Shown one piece after another: positions 1-8,186 of a stretch of DNA of 64,000 nt (the stretch's first letter is position 1; every line of letters starts with the position of its first letter). Under the pieces are notes generated by a model. It saw only the letters and a program-made list of their open reading frames with translations. It was not told the DNA's origin and made no database searches. Location of the stretch: the NCBI RefSeq assembly GCF_022479115.1, contig NZ_CP092497.1, positions 3,906,001-3,970,000 on the forward strand, read 5' to 3'. The position numbers were made by a program, and so were the translations under genes. The DNA comes from Amycolatopsis sp. EV170708-02-1. Lineage in GTDB: Bacteria; Actinomycetota; Actinomycetes; Mycobacteriales; Pseudonocardiaceae.

Positions 1-1228
1 CCGGCTCCATCGCCCGCCGCGCGAACGCCGGGGCGTGCTCGGGCCGCAGCCCCAGCCCCAACAGCCGTGCGGGGACATAGGACAGCACGGGGAACCGGCT
101 GAACAGCTTCACCATCGGCGCGGGCGGGCCGTTGCGCTTGCCCGCCATCACCGGCCCCATGACGTTCTTGTGCAGCATCCGCTGCAGCCCCTGCACCAGC
201 ATCGTGGGCGCGAGACGGCGCTTGCGGACCTTCGCCAGCTCCGCCACCGACGGCCTGCCCCGTCGCAGTGGTTCGGCGAGCAGGGTGGCGGCCGCGACCG
301 CGTCCTGCACCGCGAGGTTGATCCCGACCCCGCCGACCGGCGACATCGCGTGCGCCGCGTCACCGATGCACAGCAGCCCGTCGAGGTGCCACTTCCGCAG
401 CAGGTTCATCTTGACGTCGAGGAACTTGACGTCGTCCGTCGTCTTCAGCTCGTCCACGCGGTCGGCCAGCTCGGGCAGGATCGCGGCGACGTTCTCCCGG
501 AACGCTTCGATGCCCTGGTCGCGCAGGTCCTGGCCCTTGGGGCTGAGGTAGGCGATCTGGAAGTAGCCCTTGCGGGGCAGCGGCACGGCGAAGCGGCGAT
601 CCCGCATTGTCGGAGTCAGTACGCCCTCGCGTTCGCCGTCCCGCCGTGAGATCCGGAACCACCACGCGTCGAACGGGATGGGGTAGTCCTTCGTCATCAG
701 CCCGGCCTCGCGGCGGGCCAGCGACCAGCGTCCGTCGGCGGCGATCACCAGGTCGGCGCGTAGTTCGCCGGTCTTCCCGTCGGCGTCGCGGTAGCGGACA
801 CCGCTCACCCGGCCGTGTTCGAAGATCAGCCCGGTCATCTCGGTGCTCTGCCGCAGCGTGAACGTGGGTTCCTTCGCGCCGGCGTCGGCGAGCAGGTCCA
901 GGAAGTCCCACTGCGGGACCATCGCGATGTACGGGTGCGCCACCTTCAGCCTGGTCAGGTCGGCGAGGCGCATCATCGTGCCGTCCTCGGCGGGGAAGCC
1001 GGCGTAGGCGATCTGGCTGTGCGGCAGGCTCAGGAACTTCTCGCTCAGGCCCAGCTCGTCCAGCAACGTCAACGTCGACGGGTGCACGGTGTCGCCGCGG
1101 AAGTCCCGCAGGAAGTCCTCGTGCTTCTCCAGCACGGTGACCTCGACCCCGGCCCTGGCCAGCAGCAATCCGGCGACCATCCCCGCGGGGCCACCGCCGA
1201 CGACCACGCAGTTCGTACGTTCGTTCAT
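1..1228 (-). CDS. FAD-dependent monooxygenase (partial, runs off left edge)
   Basis: The reading frame starts at ATG 1228 and is open to the window edge, so about 409 residues are visible and the C-terminus is missing. Near the N-terminus is the FAD-binding Rossmann motif VVGGGPAGMVAGLLLARAG followed by an acidic residue (VLEKHE), and late in the visible part is the second FAD motif GDAAHAMSPVGGVGINLA. This pattern is that of the aromatic-ring hydroxylase (PF01494) group, which uses NAD(P)H and O2 on usually aromatic or polyketide-like substrates. A purine-rich stretch (GGGGTGGGACGG) lies before the start. An inverted repeat 20 bases upstream suggests a repressor site. The substrate cannot be told from sequence. 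It belongs to the chromosome outside the ICE. Confidence 0.88.
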   Translation of the reverse strand, partial: MNERTNCVVVGGGPAGMVAGLLLARAGVEVTVLEKHEDFLRDFRGDTVHPSTLTLLDELGLSEKFLSLPHSQIAYAGFPAEDGTMMRLADLTRLKVAHPYIAMVPQWDFLDLLADAGAKEPTFTLRQSTEMTGLIFEHGRVSGVRYRDADGKTGELRADLVIAADGRWSLARREAGLMTKDYPIPFDAWWFRISRRDGEREGVLTPTMRDRRFAVPLPRKGYFQIAYLSPKGQDLRDQGIEAFRENVAAILPELADRVDELKTTDDVKFLDVKMNLLRKWHLDGLLCIGDAAHAMSPVGGVGINLAVQDAVAAATLLAEPLRRGRPSVAELAKVRKRRLAPTMLVQGLQRMLHKNVMGPVMAGKRNGPPAPMVKLFSRFPVLSYVPARLLGLGLRPEHAPAFARRAMEP

Positions 1229-1248
1229 CCGTCCCACCCCTTCGAACC

Positions 1249-1272
1249 CTTATTCATCACTTGTTGAATAAG
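1249..1272. promoter_or_regulatory. Inverted repeat, probable operator of the monooxygenase gene
   Basis: CTTATTCA and TGAATAAG form 8-base arms around an 8-base spacer, with further partial symmetry inside (CA..TG). The AT-rich palindrome lies 20 bases before the start of the minus-strand monooxygenase gene, in otherwise GC-rich DNA. This is the size and place expected for a TetR- or MarR-type dimer site. No such regulator gene is next to it, so the partner is unknown. Confidence 0.5.
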
Positions 1273-1687
1273 CTCAGGATGCACCCCCGCGACGGGCGCG
1301 TCAAGCGCCATCCGGGCGGATACGCTGTTCGGGGTATGGCGCAGGTCTCACCGGACCGTGTGAGCCGGACGGCGGTCGGGCTGAATGTCCAAAAAGGACA
1401 TGAGGGTGCGCGACCGTCCCGGAAGGACGACGATCGCGGAAAAGCCCTTGTGGACGGTCTTGCGACTCAAGCCGGGTAAGGATTTCGTTGTCATCACGGG
1501 GTGTGCGCGCCGCGAATCGGATGGGGCGCCGCGTATCGACATTTCACCCGGCCGCTCGCGTTAGCCGTTGTCCGGTAACTAAAACACGTCATCTCACCAA
1601 CTGGGAGTAGAGTGCCCGCGCCGGAACAGAGCAGCCTTAATCACCTCATCGGCAGAGTCGCGATCGCGCTGAGTGCCCTAGCCTCAC
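1273..1687. other. Intergenic stretch, no convincing gene
   Basis: A GTG at 1612 has a good ribosome-binding sequence (GGGAG) and opens a 62-codon frame, but this frame has no recognisable domain and runs into the HAD gene in another frame. It may be a short leader or chance. Nothing else is supported here. Confidence 0.3.
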
Positions 1688-2515
1688 TTGGTGGATTTCG
1701 CTCTCGTGCCCCGGACCTCGTCACGAACCACGCCGGACGCTCCGGACGGAGCCCCGTGGGAGCCCCCGGAGTTACGGTTGGTGTGCCTCGACATCGATGA
1801 CACGTTGATCGACTGCACGGCGGCGATCCGGCTCAGCCTGCGCGCCCTCACCGGCCAGAACGACCTTTGGCCGCTGTGGGATCTCATCACCGAAGAGCAT
1901 GTCGCGCTGGTGGTCGCGGGCGAAATCGATTACGCGACCATGCATTACAAGCGTACGGAATGCTTCCTCGCCGAGATCGGCATTTTGGCCGACGAAGACC
2001 AGGTCAGCGGCTTCGAAAGACGCCGCCGTGAAATTCTCACCCATTCGTGGCAATTGTTCGAAGATGTCCTCCCATGCCTGGAATGGCTGCGGGCCGCCGG
2101 CGTTCTCGTCGCCGCGGTCACGAACGCCTCGGGCGCGCATCAGCGCAAGAAGATCGCCGACCTCGGCCTCGCCCGGTTCTTCGACCACGTGGCCATCGCC
2201 GGTGAACTCGGAGTAGCCAAACCCGACCCGGCGATGTTCCACTCGGTCTGCCTCGGCCTCGGCTGCGACCCGGCGCAGGCCGTCCACGTCGGCGACAAAC
2301 TCGACACCGACGCGATCGGCGCACGCGACGCCGGCCTGGGCGCCGTCTGGCTCGACCGTGACGGCATCGCCGAGCGCGCCCCGGCGGGCGTGCACACCAT
2401 CTCGGGCCTCGACGAGCTGCCTGAGCTGCTCGTTTCCGAGTTCGCGAAGCTCGGCGTGCCCGCTCAGCGCGCTACCGAGACCCCCGCTTTCACGGTGCGG
2501 AACGGCGTGCTCTAG
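1688..2515 (+). CDS. HAD-family hydrolase
   Basis: The protein carries the HAD signature: motif I VCLDIDDTLID (nucleophile Asp in DxDxT), motif II around AAVTNAS, a Lys in ELGVAKPDPAMF (motif III), and motif IV HVGDKLDTDAIGARDAG. It is a Mg2+-dependent phosphohydrolase of the class I subfamily with a helical cap between motifs I and II. The substrate is unknown; relatives act on sugar or nucleotide phosphates. The start is uncertain: TTG 1688/GTG 1691 have no clear ribosome-binding site, while TTG 1778/GTG 1781 follow a GGAG at 1768-1771 and would begin the protein directly at motif I. An in-frame stop at 1679-1681 limits the 5' end. It is a chromosomal gene, followed by two tRNA genes. Confidence 0.85.
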   Translation: MVDFALVPRTSSRTTPDAPDGAPWEPPELRLVCLDIDDTLIDCTAAIRLSLRALTGQNDLWPLWDLITEEHVALVVAGEIDYATMHYKRTECFLAEIGILADEDQVSGFERRRREILTHSWQLFEDVLPCLEWLRAAGVLVAAVTNASGAHQRKKIADLGLARFFDHVAIAGELGVAKPDPAMFHSVCLGLGCDPAQAVHVGDKLDTDAIGARDAGLGAVWLDRDGIAERAPAGVHTISGLDELPELLVSEFAKLGVPAQRATETPAFTVRNGVL

Positions 2516-2566
2516 TATTCTTTCTCGTGCGGCACCGAGCCGGTCAAGATCGGAACGGTACCTCAC

Positions 2567-2638
2567 TGGGGTATGGTGTAATTGGCAGCACGACTGGTTC
2601 TGGTCCAGTTAGTCTAGGTTCGAGTCCTGGTACCCCAG
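2567..2638 (+). tRNA. tRNA-Gln (anticodon CTG)
   Basis: A 72-base cloverleaf is visible: acceptor TGGGGTA pairs with TACCCCA, the anticodon arm ACTGG-TTCTGGT-CCAGT places CTG in the loop, and the T-arm contains GGTTCGAGTCC. The CCA end is not encoded. It lies 130 bases before tRNA-Glu, a common actinobacterial arrangement. Confidence 0.96.
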
Positions 2639-2768
2639 CTGGAGAACTCTCCGGAGTGAACACAGAGTGACCCCCCTGCGAAGGCGGGAAACCCGGTCTG
2701 GTAAGTTTCTCCACAGCAACACAGCAGGTGAACAACTGAAAATCTCCTCCCAGAGGAGAGAGATCCTA

Positions 2769-2841
2769 GCCCCCGTCGTCTAGCGGCCTAGGACGCCGGC
2801 CTCTCACGCCGGTAGCGTGGGTTCGAATCCCATCGGGGGTA
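2769..2841 (+). tRNA. tRNA-Glu (anticodon CTC), probable ICE attachment site
   Basis: A 73-base cloverleaf: acceptor GCCCCCG pairs with CGGGGGT, the anticodon arm CGCCGGC-CTCTCAC-GCCGG places CTC in the loop, and the T-arm holds GGTTCGAATCC. It is intact. The serine integrase gene abuts it and its frame ends in the antisense strand of the tRNA at 2788, which marks the tRNA 3' half as the likely junction between chromosome and element. Confidence 0.96.
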
Positions 2842-4740
2842 CGTACAGCTACCACGCAAAAAGCGTCGATCATTCTGATCGGCGCTTTTTGCTATTTCAG
2901 TAGCCGACATGGCGTCTGTGATCCTTTCTCCTGCTTCCGCTATCGAGGGCACTTGATCTGCTGGCAGTTTAACCCCGATCGTCACGACGTCGCCGAGGCC
3001 GTTTAACTGCACGGTGAGTTGTGTCACCTCGAAGAGTGTCTGTAGCAGGGACTGTGGAGCCCTGGCCAAGTTGACCCGCAAGTAAGGGACGGCGTCCAGA
3101 AGGCTCAGGTCCGAGGGTGTGGGTGGTGCTGGAGTCTCGATGTCTTGCGCGTCCAGCTGAACCATCTCGGCTTGAACGGTGTTCTTGTTCGCCGCCAGTT
3201 CGTTGTAGTTCTGCCTCAGCGCCTTCGCGAAGGGGTCATCGGGTGCGCCGTCTTGGGCTTGGCGGAGCAGGGCTTCCTGTTTGCGCTCGATGTCGGCGAG
3301 CTGTCGTTGTAGACGCTCTCGGTCCTCAGCGCGTGCTCGTGCGGCAGTGTCGTCCACAGTGGCCAGGTCGGCTTCCAGAATGGACGTACGGTCAGGTCCG
3401 AAGATCCGGTCGGCGAAAAAACGTCCGACCGCGTCTAGAAGTTCGTCTTCGCGAATCCGGACCGCGGTGGGCAGATCGGCGTGAGGGTCGGCGACGCCGC
3501 GGTTGTTCTTTCTGGGCCAGCACAGGTAGTACGTCGGCCGTCCCTTCCGGGAGTCGCCGATCATGCGGCGTCCGCAGCTGTGGACGACCCGTCCACGGAA
3601 CAGGTACGTGCGGTTGGTCTGCGGGTGTTGATTGGTGGTCCCGTCGGCCCGTGAACCGCGTCGTGCCGTCCGACGGCCGGTGAGTTCGTCGAACATCCAC
3701 TTGGGCACCAGCGGCTCGTGAACAGGCTTCGGTGACCAGACCCACTTGTACGGCTCGTTGACCTTGCCCCGCCGGGACTTCGTGGCTCGGCGGTTGAAGA
3801 CCTGGTAGCCGGTGTACTTGGGGTTGGTGGTGATGCCGTGCACCGAGCTCTTGCCCCAGAAGCCGCGAGTGCGTGCCTTGCTGGGCGCGGTCGGTGGCGG
3901 GTAGCGCTCGAGATCGGCGTTCAGCAGGTCTGCGATGGTCTCGCAGCCGAGACCGTCGTAGTACCGCCAGTGGAAGATCTGCGTGACGGTCTCGGCGCGT
4001 CGGCCGTCCGGTTCGAGACGAGACTTGGTCTTCCCCTTGTCGGCCTTCGTCGGGTTGGGATGCGGAAGCACCTTGGCCTTGTAGCCGTACGGTGGCTTGC
4101 CGATGTTCCAGCCGTCTCGGACGTGTGTGCAGAGCCCGCCCCAGGACTGCTCCAGGGTGTTGAGGACCTCATACTCGGCGATGGACTGGTTGATACGGCG
4201 CTGGAGGACGCGCTGCGCGCGGCTGCCGGACAACGTGATGGGCTCGTTCGACGCGAAGAGAGGCACATCCGCGCGCTCGAGTTCACGCTCGATGGACAGT
4301 CCCTCGAACGCCCGGCGCGCGACACGGGAAATCCCCTCGCAGATCACCACGTCGAACGCCCGAGTGTGACCAGGGGCTTCCTTGAGCAGGTCGCTCACGC
4401 CACCCGCTCGAGGGATCGGGATGTCGAAGCGCTCGTAGTCTGTACCGCGGCCTCGGTTGTCCAGGGCAAGCCGACCGGACTCGACGTCGTAGAAGTGAGC
4501 CACGATCACCCATGAGTCGGGTATCGCGGCCTTGCAGTTGGCGAGCTGGCGCAGCATCGACTGGCGAGGATCCTGCAGATCCTCGGTGGATGTCCGGCCG
4601 AGGAAGGCCACCCGGACTTCGTCGCGGAGCAAGGCTGCGGGCATGCCCAGGGGCGATACGGCGTAGTCGGACAGCCCGGAAGGCCCGGAGACGTAACTGC
4701 CGGGCGCCGGAGGATCGTTCACTTGCTCGAAGGTTGTCAT
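2788..4740 (-). CDS. Large serine recombinase (integrase)
   Basis: This 650-residue protein is the probable integration and excision enzyme of the ICE. The catalytic domain is at the N-terminus, with the nucleophile Ser51 in GRTSTEDLQDPRQS. A recombinase domain follows (KPPYGYKAK), then a zinc-ribbon-like part (HSCGRRM ... YYLCWP) and a long charged coiled coil, the order of the phiC31/TP901 class. ATG 4740 is preferred; the frame is open upstream to 4917, but that part (WRSPLFWLRHNN) looks non-coding. The last residues (PRWDSNPRYRRERPAS) are the antisense reading of tRNA-Glu, so the native end is set by the integration site. In a free circle the C-terminus would probably differ. Known enzymes of this class rarely use tRNA genes, which makes this site worth confirming. 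Confidence 0.9.
   Translation of the reverse strand: MTTFEQVNDPPAPGSYVSGPSGLSDYAVSPLGMPAALLRDEVRVAFLGRTSTEDLQDPRQSMLRQLANCKAAIPDSWVIVAHFYDVESGRLALDNRGRGTDYERFDIPIPRAGGVSDLLKEAPGHTRAFDVVICEGISRVARRAFEGLSIERELERADVPLFASNEPITLSGSRAQRVLQRRINQSIAEYEVLNTLEQSWGGLCTHVRDGWNIGKPPYGYKAKVLPHPNPTKADKGKTKSRLEPDGRRAETVTQIFHWRYYDGLGCETIADLLNADLERYPPPTAPSKARTRGFWGKSSVHGITTNPKYTGYQVFNRRATKSRRGKVNEPYKWVWSPKPVHEPLVPKWMFDELTGRRTARRGSRADGTTNQHPQTNRTYLFRGRVVHSCGRRMIGDSRKGRPTYYLCWPRKNNRGVADPHADLPTAVRIREDELLDAVGRFFADRIFGPDRTSILEADLATVDDTAARARAEDRERLQRQLADIERKQEALLRQAQDGAPDDPFAKALRQNYNELAANKNTVQAEMVQLDAQDIETPAPPTPSDLSLLDAVPYLRVNLARAPQSLLQTLFEVTQLTVQLNGLGDVVTIGVKLPADQVPSIAEAGERITDAMSATEIAKSADQNDRRFLRGSCTYPRWDSNPRYRRERPAS
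2858..2890. terminator. Rho-independent terminator after tRNA-Glu
   Basis: AAAAAGCG at 2858 and CGCTTTTT ending at 2890 form the outer arms of a hairpin whose inner arms CGATCA/TGATCG continue the stem, with one internal G/T position and a 3-base loop. The A-run on one side and T-run on the other make it usable in both directions, for the tRNA transcript and for the opposing integrase transcript. Confidence 0.75.
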
Positions 4741-5001
4741 GTAGGCGGTTCGTCCTCGGGACTTGCTGGGCCGGACTGGTGCGCGGCCCACTGGAGTAGC
4801 TCGCTGATCGCGGCGTTGAGCCGCCTGCGAAGACGATCGCCCGGGACACCCGAAATTGTTGTGCCGTAACCAGAATAGCGGCGATCGCCAGATTTGAGAC
4901 GTTGATCGTAGCACCAAACGAGCCCGTCGCTTCGCCCTTCCGACGGCTCAGGAGCGACCGCGCTGTCCCCAGAAGTATTCATCCAGTCCACCCCGAACTG
5001 C

Positions 5002-5220
5002 CGAGACCTGCCTCGGTCAACGGCGAGACTTCGCCGCCGCGGAGAGACGGAACGACGAATCGAAAGAGATCGACCGAGACATGTATTTTCGGTCGCCGCT
5101 CGAATTCACCGATCGGTCGACGGCAAGGTGTACGCCGCGCGAGACGCCTATCGAGACTGGCCGAGACCTCGTCTCGTTCGGCTGGAAGAGCAGCGAGACT
5201 CAGCGGTGGCTCTCGTCTCG
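5002..5220. repeat. Cluster of CGAGAC hexamers (possible iterons or operator array)
   Basis: CGAGAC occurs at 5002, 5024, 5075, 5140, 5152, 5162 and 5194, and its reverse complement GTCTCG at 5171 and 5215: nine copies in about 220 bases, where fewer than one is expected. The pair CGAGAC/GTCTCG at 5162-5176 forms a small palindrome. The cluster fills the gap between the integrase gene and the sigma-like regulator. The stretch 4741-5398 holds no convincing gene. It could bind the regulator, an excision factor or a replication protein. Confidence 0.55.
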
Positions 5221-5398
5221 CGAGGTTGCCCTCTCCGCTGGCGGCCCTAGCGCGGAAGTGTTCGGTGCGAGGGGGCGCACTCCGATCAGGTGAAAGTCGG
5301 CTTGCCCCAGAGCCGGGGCAAGGTTCTGAGCCAGGGAAAGGGCGAGGGGCGGTTTCGAGCCTCGTGGCGATCTTGCCGCCGCTCGAAGGGCCACCACG

Positions 5399-6232
5399 AT
5401 GTCCGCCACCTCCAGCCCGCTCACCGTGCTCCAACGCCAGTTCGCTGACCCGAAGTCGCGCTCGCGGTTCGACACCGCCCTCTGTTCCTGGGCGGCGCAG
5501 GACCCAGCGTTGGCAGACCTTGGTAGTCACGAGCGGCTTTCGGAAGCCCTCGCCAGCCGTGACTACGCGCGTCACGACGAAGTTCTGTACGCGCTGTTGC
5601 AGCGGGCCGCGCTCGCTGGAGCCCAAGGCGTCGTCGCTGGGGAAATCGTGCTGAACGCCATGTTGCCCGCGGTGCCAGGCATCGTCGGCCGCGTCGTCCG
5701 GGCGAGCCGGGCTGCCATCGGCACTTTCGGCGCGCGCCGCGGCATAACCGGAGGCGGAGTCTCGGCGAACGAAGCCAACGCCGATGTCCAGGCCGCGGCC
5801 ATCGGTCACCTCTGGGAGCAGATTCGCTGCTACCCGCTTCGACGACGACACCACGTCGCGGCCAACCTGGTCTTCGACACCCAAAGGGCCGCGCTTCGCG
5901 CACTCGGTGTCGACATCACGCAGGCTGCCGCCGAAGTCGTGAACATGGACGATGTCGCGGTGCACCAGCCGCCGGCCGAGAAGGACGCGTCGGAGGAGTT
6001 GCTGGAGCTGCTGTCATGGGCGGTTGAGCAGCGATGGCTCGACGAACAGGAAGCGGCGATCCTGACCGCTCGGTACTTCGGCGAGCAGATGGGCCGGGAC
6101 GGAGTCGCGACCGACCGGCAGCTCGGGGCGCTGTTCGGCGTGAGCCAGCCGACGGCGACGCGGAGGCGGAATCGAGCGCTCGACGCGTTGGCAGAGGCTG
6201 GTCGTGAATGGCAACGCGCCGGCCGAGGGTGA
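5399..6232 (+). CDS. Sigma-70-like DNA-binding regulator, ICE type
   Basis: A 277-residue protein with no recognisable enzyme motif. The C-terminal 90 residues read like sigma region 4 or a related helix-turn-helix: an acidic segment with EAAILTARYFG, then DRQLGALFGVSQPTATRRRNRALDALAEAG, the recognition helix lying in SQPTATRRRNRAL. Proteins like this often stand at the start of actinobacterial conjugative modules and may control them. The start ATG 5399 has a GAAGGG sequence nearby. The gene stands alone, after the CGAGAC repeats and 64 bases before the first transfer gene. Function beyond DNA binding is an inference. Confidence 0.7.
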   Translation: MSATSSPLTVLQRQFADPKSRSRFDTALCSWAAQDPALADLGSHERLSEALASRDYARHDEVLYALLQRAALAGAQGVVAGEIVLNAMLPAVPGIVGRVVRASRAAIGTFGARRGITGGGVSANEANADVQAAAIGHLWEQIRCYPLRRRHHVAANLVFDTQRAALRALGVDITQAAAEVVNMDDVAVHQPPAEKDASEELLELLSWAVEQRWLDEQEAAILTARYFGEQMGRDGVATDRQLGALFGVSQPTATRRRNRALDALAEAGREWQRAGRG

Positions 6233-6296
6233 ATCAAAGGCCGGCGGGCCAAGCGTGTCTTGAGCACCTCGATCCGTCAGATCTCAGGGAGTTTCC

Positions 6297-6539
6297 GTGA
6301 CCGGATCCCGTGCCGACCTCGCCCCCGGCGAACTGCTCATCGCCCATGCCCGTGTTCGAGCGCGGGACCTGGGCCGCCGGCTCGAGTCGACGATGGTCGA
6401 TCGGCAGCTGTACGACGAGCTCCGGCGGTTCCTCGACGAGGTCGGATTCCCAGCTTGTGATGCCCTCGACGTGCTCGCCGGTTCTGGTGATCGGGAGCTG
6501 CGCAAACGCCTGCACCAGGTGCTGGGCATCGAGGCGTAG
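6297..6539 (+). CDS. Small hypothetical protein opening the transfer operon
   Basis: An 80-residue, mostly helical and charged protein (DLGRRLESTMVDRQLYDELRRFLDEVG) without a recognised domain. The GTG start follows AGGGAG at a good distance. Its stop TAG overlaps GTG 6539 of the next frame, so it is translated together with the TcpC-like gene. It may be a cytosolic partner of the secretion system; this rests on position only. Confidence 0.65.
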   Translation: MTGSRADLAPGELLIAHARVRARDLGRRLESTMVDRQLYDELRRFLDEVGFPACDALDVLAGSGDRELRKRLHQVLGIEA

Positions 6540-6541
6540 TG

Positions 6542-7456
6542 ATGAAGCGTCGCGAGAGTCGAATCGTGCAAGCGATCCCCGATGCTCAACTGGAGTCCGT
6601 GGTCCACACCGCGGCTCGAAGGGTCGGCCGGGCGCTGGGGTGGTGCCTGATCATCGCGAGCCCACTGGCCGTGATCGTGGGCTTGGTGGTGCTGCGGCCG
6701 ACGGCGCCTTCTGAAGCCCCGAGGCCGGAGCAGCAGTTCGCGACTGCAGAGCCGCAGGGCTGGGCGGAGATGTACGTACGGTCATGGCTCTCGGCCAACC
6801 GTGACGACTCCGGTGGGCTGGAGGCCTTCTACCCGGCGGGGATGAAGTCGACGCGTGCGGTCGGCACGCAGATCCCGGTCGATACCAGCACGTTGTCGGT
6901 GGTATCGCCGCGACCGGGCGCGTGGTCGGTGCTCGTCGCGGCCAACGTCTTGGTCCAGCAGCCCGACGGCAAGCATCGAGCGAGGCTGGCCTGTGCCGTG
7001 GTCAGTCTTGTCGGGAGTGCAGAAGGATATGTCGCTACGTCGCTTCCGGCACCGGTGGCGTGTCCGCGCACGCTCGCCGCGGTCGATCTCGATTACCCGG
7101 AGTCCGCGGAGCTGAACGGGCCGATCGGTCAATCCGTGCACGGCTTTCTGGTCGCCTACCTGGCCGGTCGAGGGGAGCTGAGTCGCTATATCGCGCCAGG
7201 GACGAACGTCGGCGCGATTGCACCGCCGTTGTACGCCGAGCTCCAGCTGCTTGACCTGCGTACACACGAGCCGTTCGAGCCCGGCCAGGCGGCCCGGCCG
7301 CTGGACGAGACCGAGGTTCATACAACCGCTCGAGCCTGGGGATATGACGTCCTTGGGCAGGTCACCACGATCGACTACGCCCTCACTCTCGTCGCGCGGG
7401 CAGGTCGCTGGGAAGTCAGCCGAATCGACCCCGCTCCGCTTCTGGCCGGAGAATAG
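6542..7456 (+). CDS. TcpC-like conjugal transfer membrane protein
   Basis: A 304-residue protein with a short cytosolic N-terminus, one transmembrane segment near residues 34-52 (LGWCLIIASPLAVIVGLVVL) and a large outside part containing two repeated alpha/beta units, as in the TcpC/VirB8 family, which scaffold the transfer channel. Signs are WAEMYVRSWLS, followed by a beta-rich stretch, and the second unit from VHGFLVAYLAG. ATG 6542 is chosen over GTG 6539. It sits directly before the small membrane and VirB4-like genes. The family assignment is from fold pattern and context rather than strong motifs. Confidence 0.75.
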   Translation: MKRRESRIVQAIPDAQLESVVHTAARRVGRALGWCLIIASPLAVIVGLVVLRPTAPSEAPRPEQQFATAEPQGWAEMYVRSWLSANRDDSGGLEAFYPAGMKSTRAVGTQIPVDTSTLSVVSPRPGAWSVLVAANVLVQQPDGKHRARLACAVVSLVGSAEGYVATSLPAPVACPRTLAAVDLDYPESAELNGPIGQSVHGFLVAYLAGRGELSRYIAPGTNVGAIAPPLYAELQLLDLRTHEPFEPGQAARPLDETEVHTTARAWGYDVLGQVTTIDYALTLVARAGRWEVSRIDPAPLLAGE

Positions 7457-7464
7457 GAGACGAG

Positions 7465-7710
7465 ATGTCGACCTTTGTGCTCGCAGCCGACGTCAAGACC
7501 TGGATCGACACCAACCTCGCCTGGGGAGATCAGGCCGTTCGCCGCCTGATCCTGCTCGCGGCCGTCGTCGGTGGTATCGGTCTGCTGATCGGGACACGGG
7601 GCAACTTCACCCGCTCGATCAAGTACGGCGTGATCGCCGCGATCTTCCTCGGCATTTTGCTCAACCTCGATGGTGTGTCGGGCATGTTCGGCGCCTGGTT
7701 CACGAAATGA
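7465..7710 (+). CDS. Small two-helix membrane protein of the transfer operon
   Basis: An 81-residue protein with two membrane segments, LILLAAVVGGIGLLIG and YGVIAAIFLGILLNL, separated by a short positively charged loop. The start has an ideal GGAGACG ribosome-binding site. Size, topology and place between TcpC- and TcpE-like genes are those of small channel or pilin-like subunits (VirB2/VirB3 position) in Gram-positive conjugation systems. No sequence motif proves the role. Confidence 0.7.
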   Translation: MSTFVLAADVKTWIDTNLAWGDQAVRRLILLAAVVGGIGLLIGTRGNFTRSIKYGVIAAIFLGILLNLDGVSGMFGAWFTK

Positions 7711-8186
7711 CCGCGCAGCGCACGCGCGGTGATGTCCTAGTTGGACGGTCGTACACGAGGTCGCGCAGGTTTCCGCGGATGTTCGGGCGGATGCCGGGCA
7801 GGGACGGCGGATACCTGCCTGGTGGGCCGTACACGCTCACTCAAGGCGTGGTCTTCCTCGTCCTCCTGCTGGTCGTGTGGAAGCTGCCGCTCCTGGACTG
7901 GCTGGGCCCAGCGCGCTGGGGTGTGCCGCTGTCCGCGATCGCCGTCCGCCGCGCACGGATCGAATCGCGGACGCCGGCTAGCTGGCTGGTCGGCCTCGTA
8001 GCGCATCTGCTCGCGCCGTCTTCGGGAATGCTCGCAGGTCGGGCCTACCGGCCGGAGCGTCCGGTGTCGTGCACGCCGCGGTTCCACCTGCATGGTGTGG
8101 ATGTAACTGTGGATAACTCACACTTGCCTGTGGATAGCGGACCGCCGAGGTCGTCACTGCAGCGGCTGCTCGCTGGAGTCCGGTGA
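7707..8186 (+). CDS. TcpE-like conjugal transfer membrane protein
   Basis: A 159-residue protein starting with ATG that overlaps the previous stop by four bases. It has the RSYTRSRRF...LPGGPYTLTQGVVFLVLLLVVW pattern, with two hydrophobic stretches and a basic region, like TcpE/PrgI-type channel components. The frame is open far upstream, but the ATGA junction and the preceding genes fix this start. The last third (DVTVDNSHLPVDSGPP) is hydrophilic and poorly conserved. It is followed with overlap by the VirB4-like ATPase, its expected partner. Confidence 0.7.
   Translation: MTAQRTRGDVLVGRSYTRSRRFPRMFGRMPGRDGGYLPGGPYTLTQGVVFLVLLLVVWKLPLLDWLGPARWGVPLSAIAVRRARIESRTPASWLVGLVAHLLAPSSGMLAGRAYRPERPVSCTPRFHLHGVDVTVDNSHLPVDSGPPRSSLQRLLAGVR

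Noticed and set aside
1261..1542. Short frames on both strands downstream of the monooxygenase start
   Set aside because: No ribosome-binding site, no domain, and they overlap each other.
2788..2835. C-terminal PRWDSNPR of the integrase as a protein motif
   Set aside because: It is the antisense translation of the tRNA T-arm and anticodon region, a known artefact pattern, not a domain.
4979..5965. Open frame of 328 codons on the minus strand covering the CGAGAC repeats
   Set aside because: Poor, repetitive Arg/Ser/Glu composition and antisense to the sigma-like gene.
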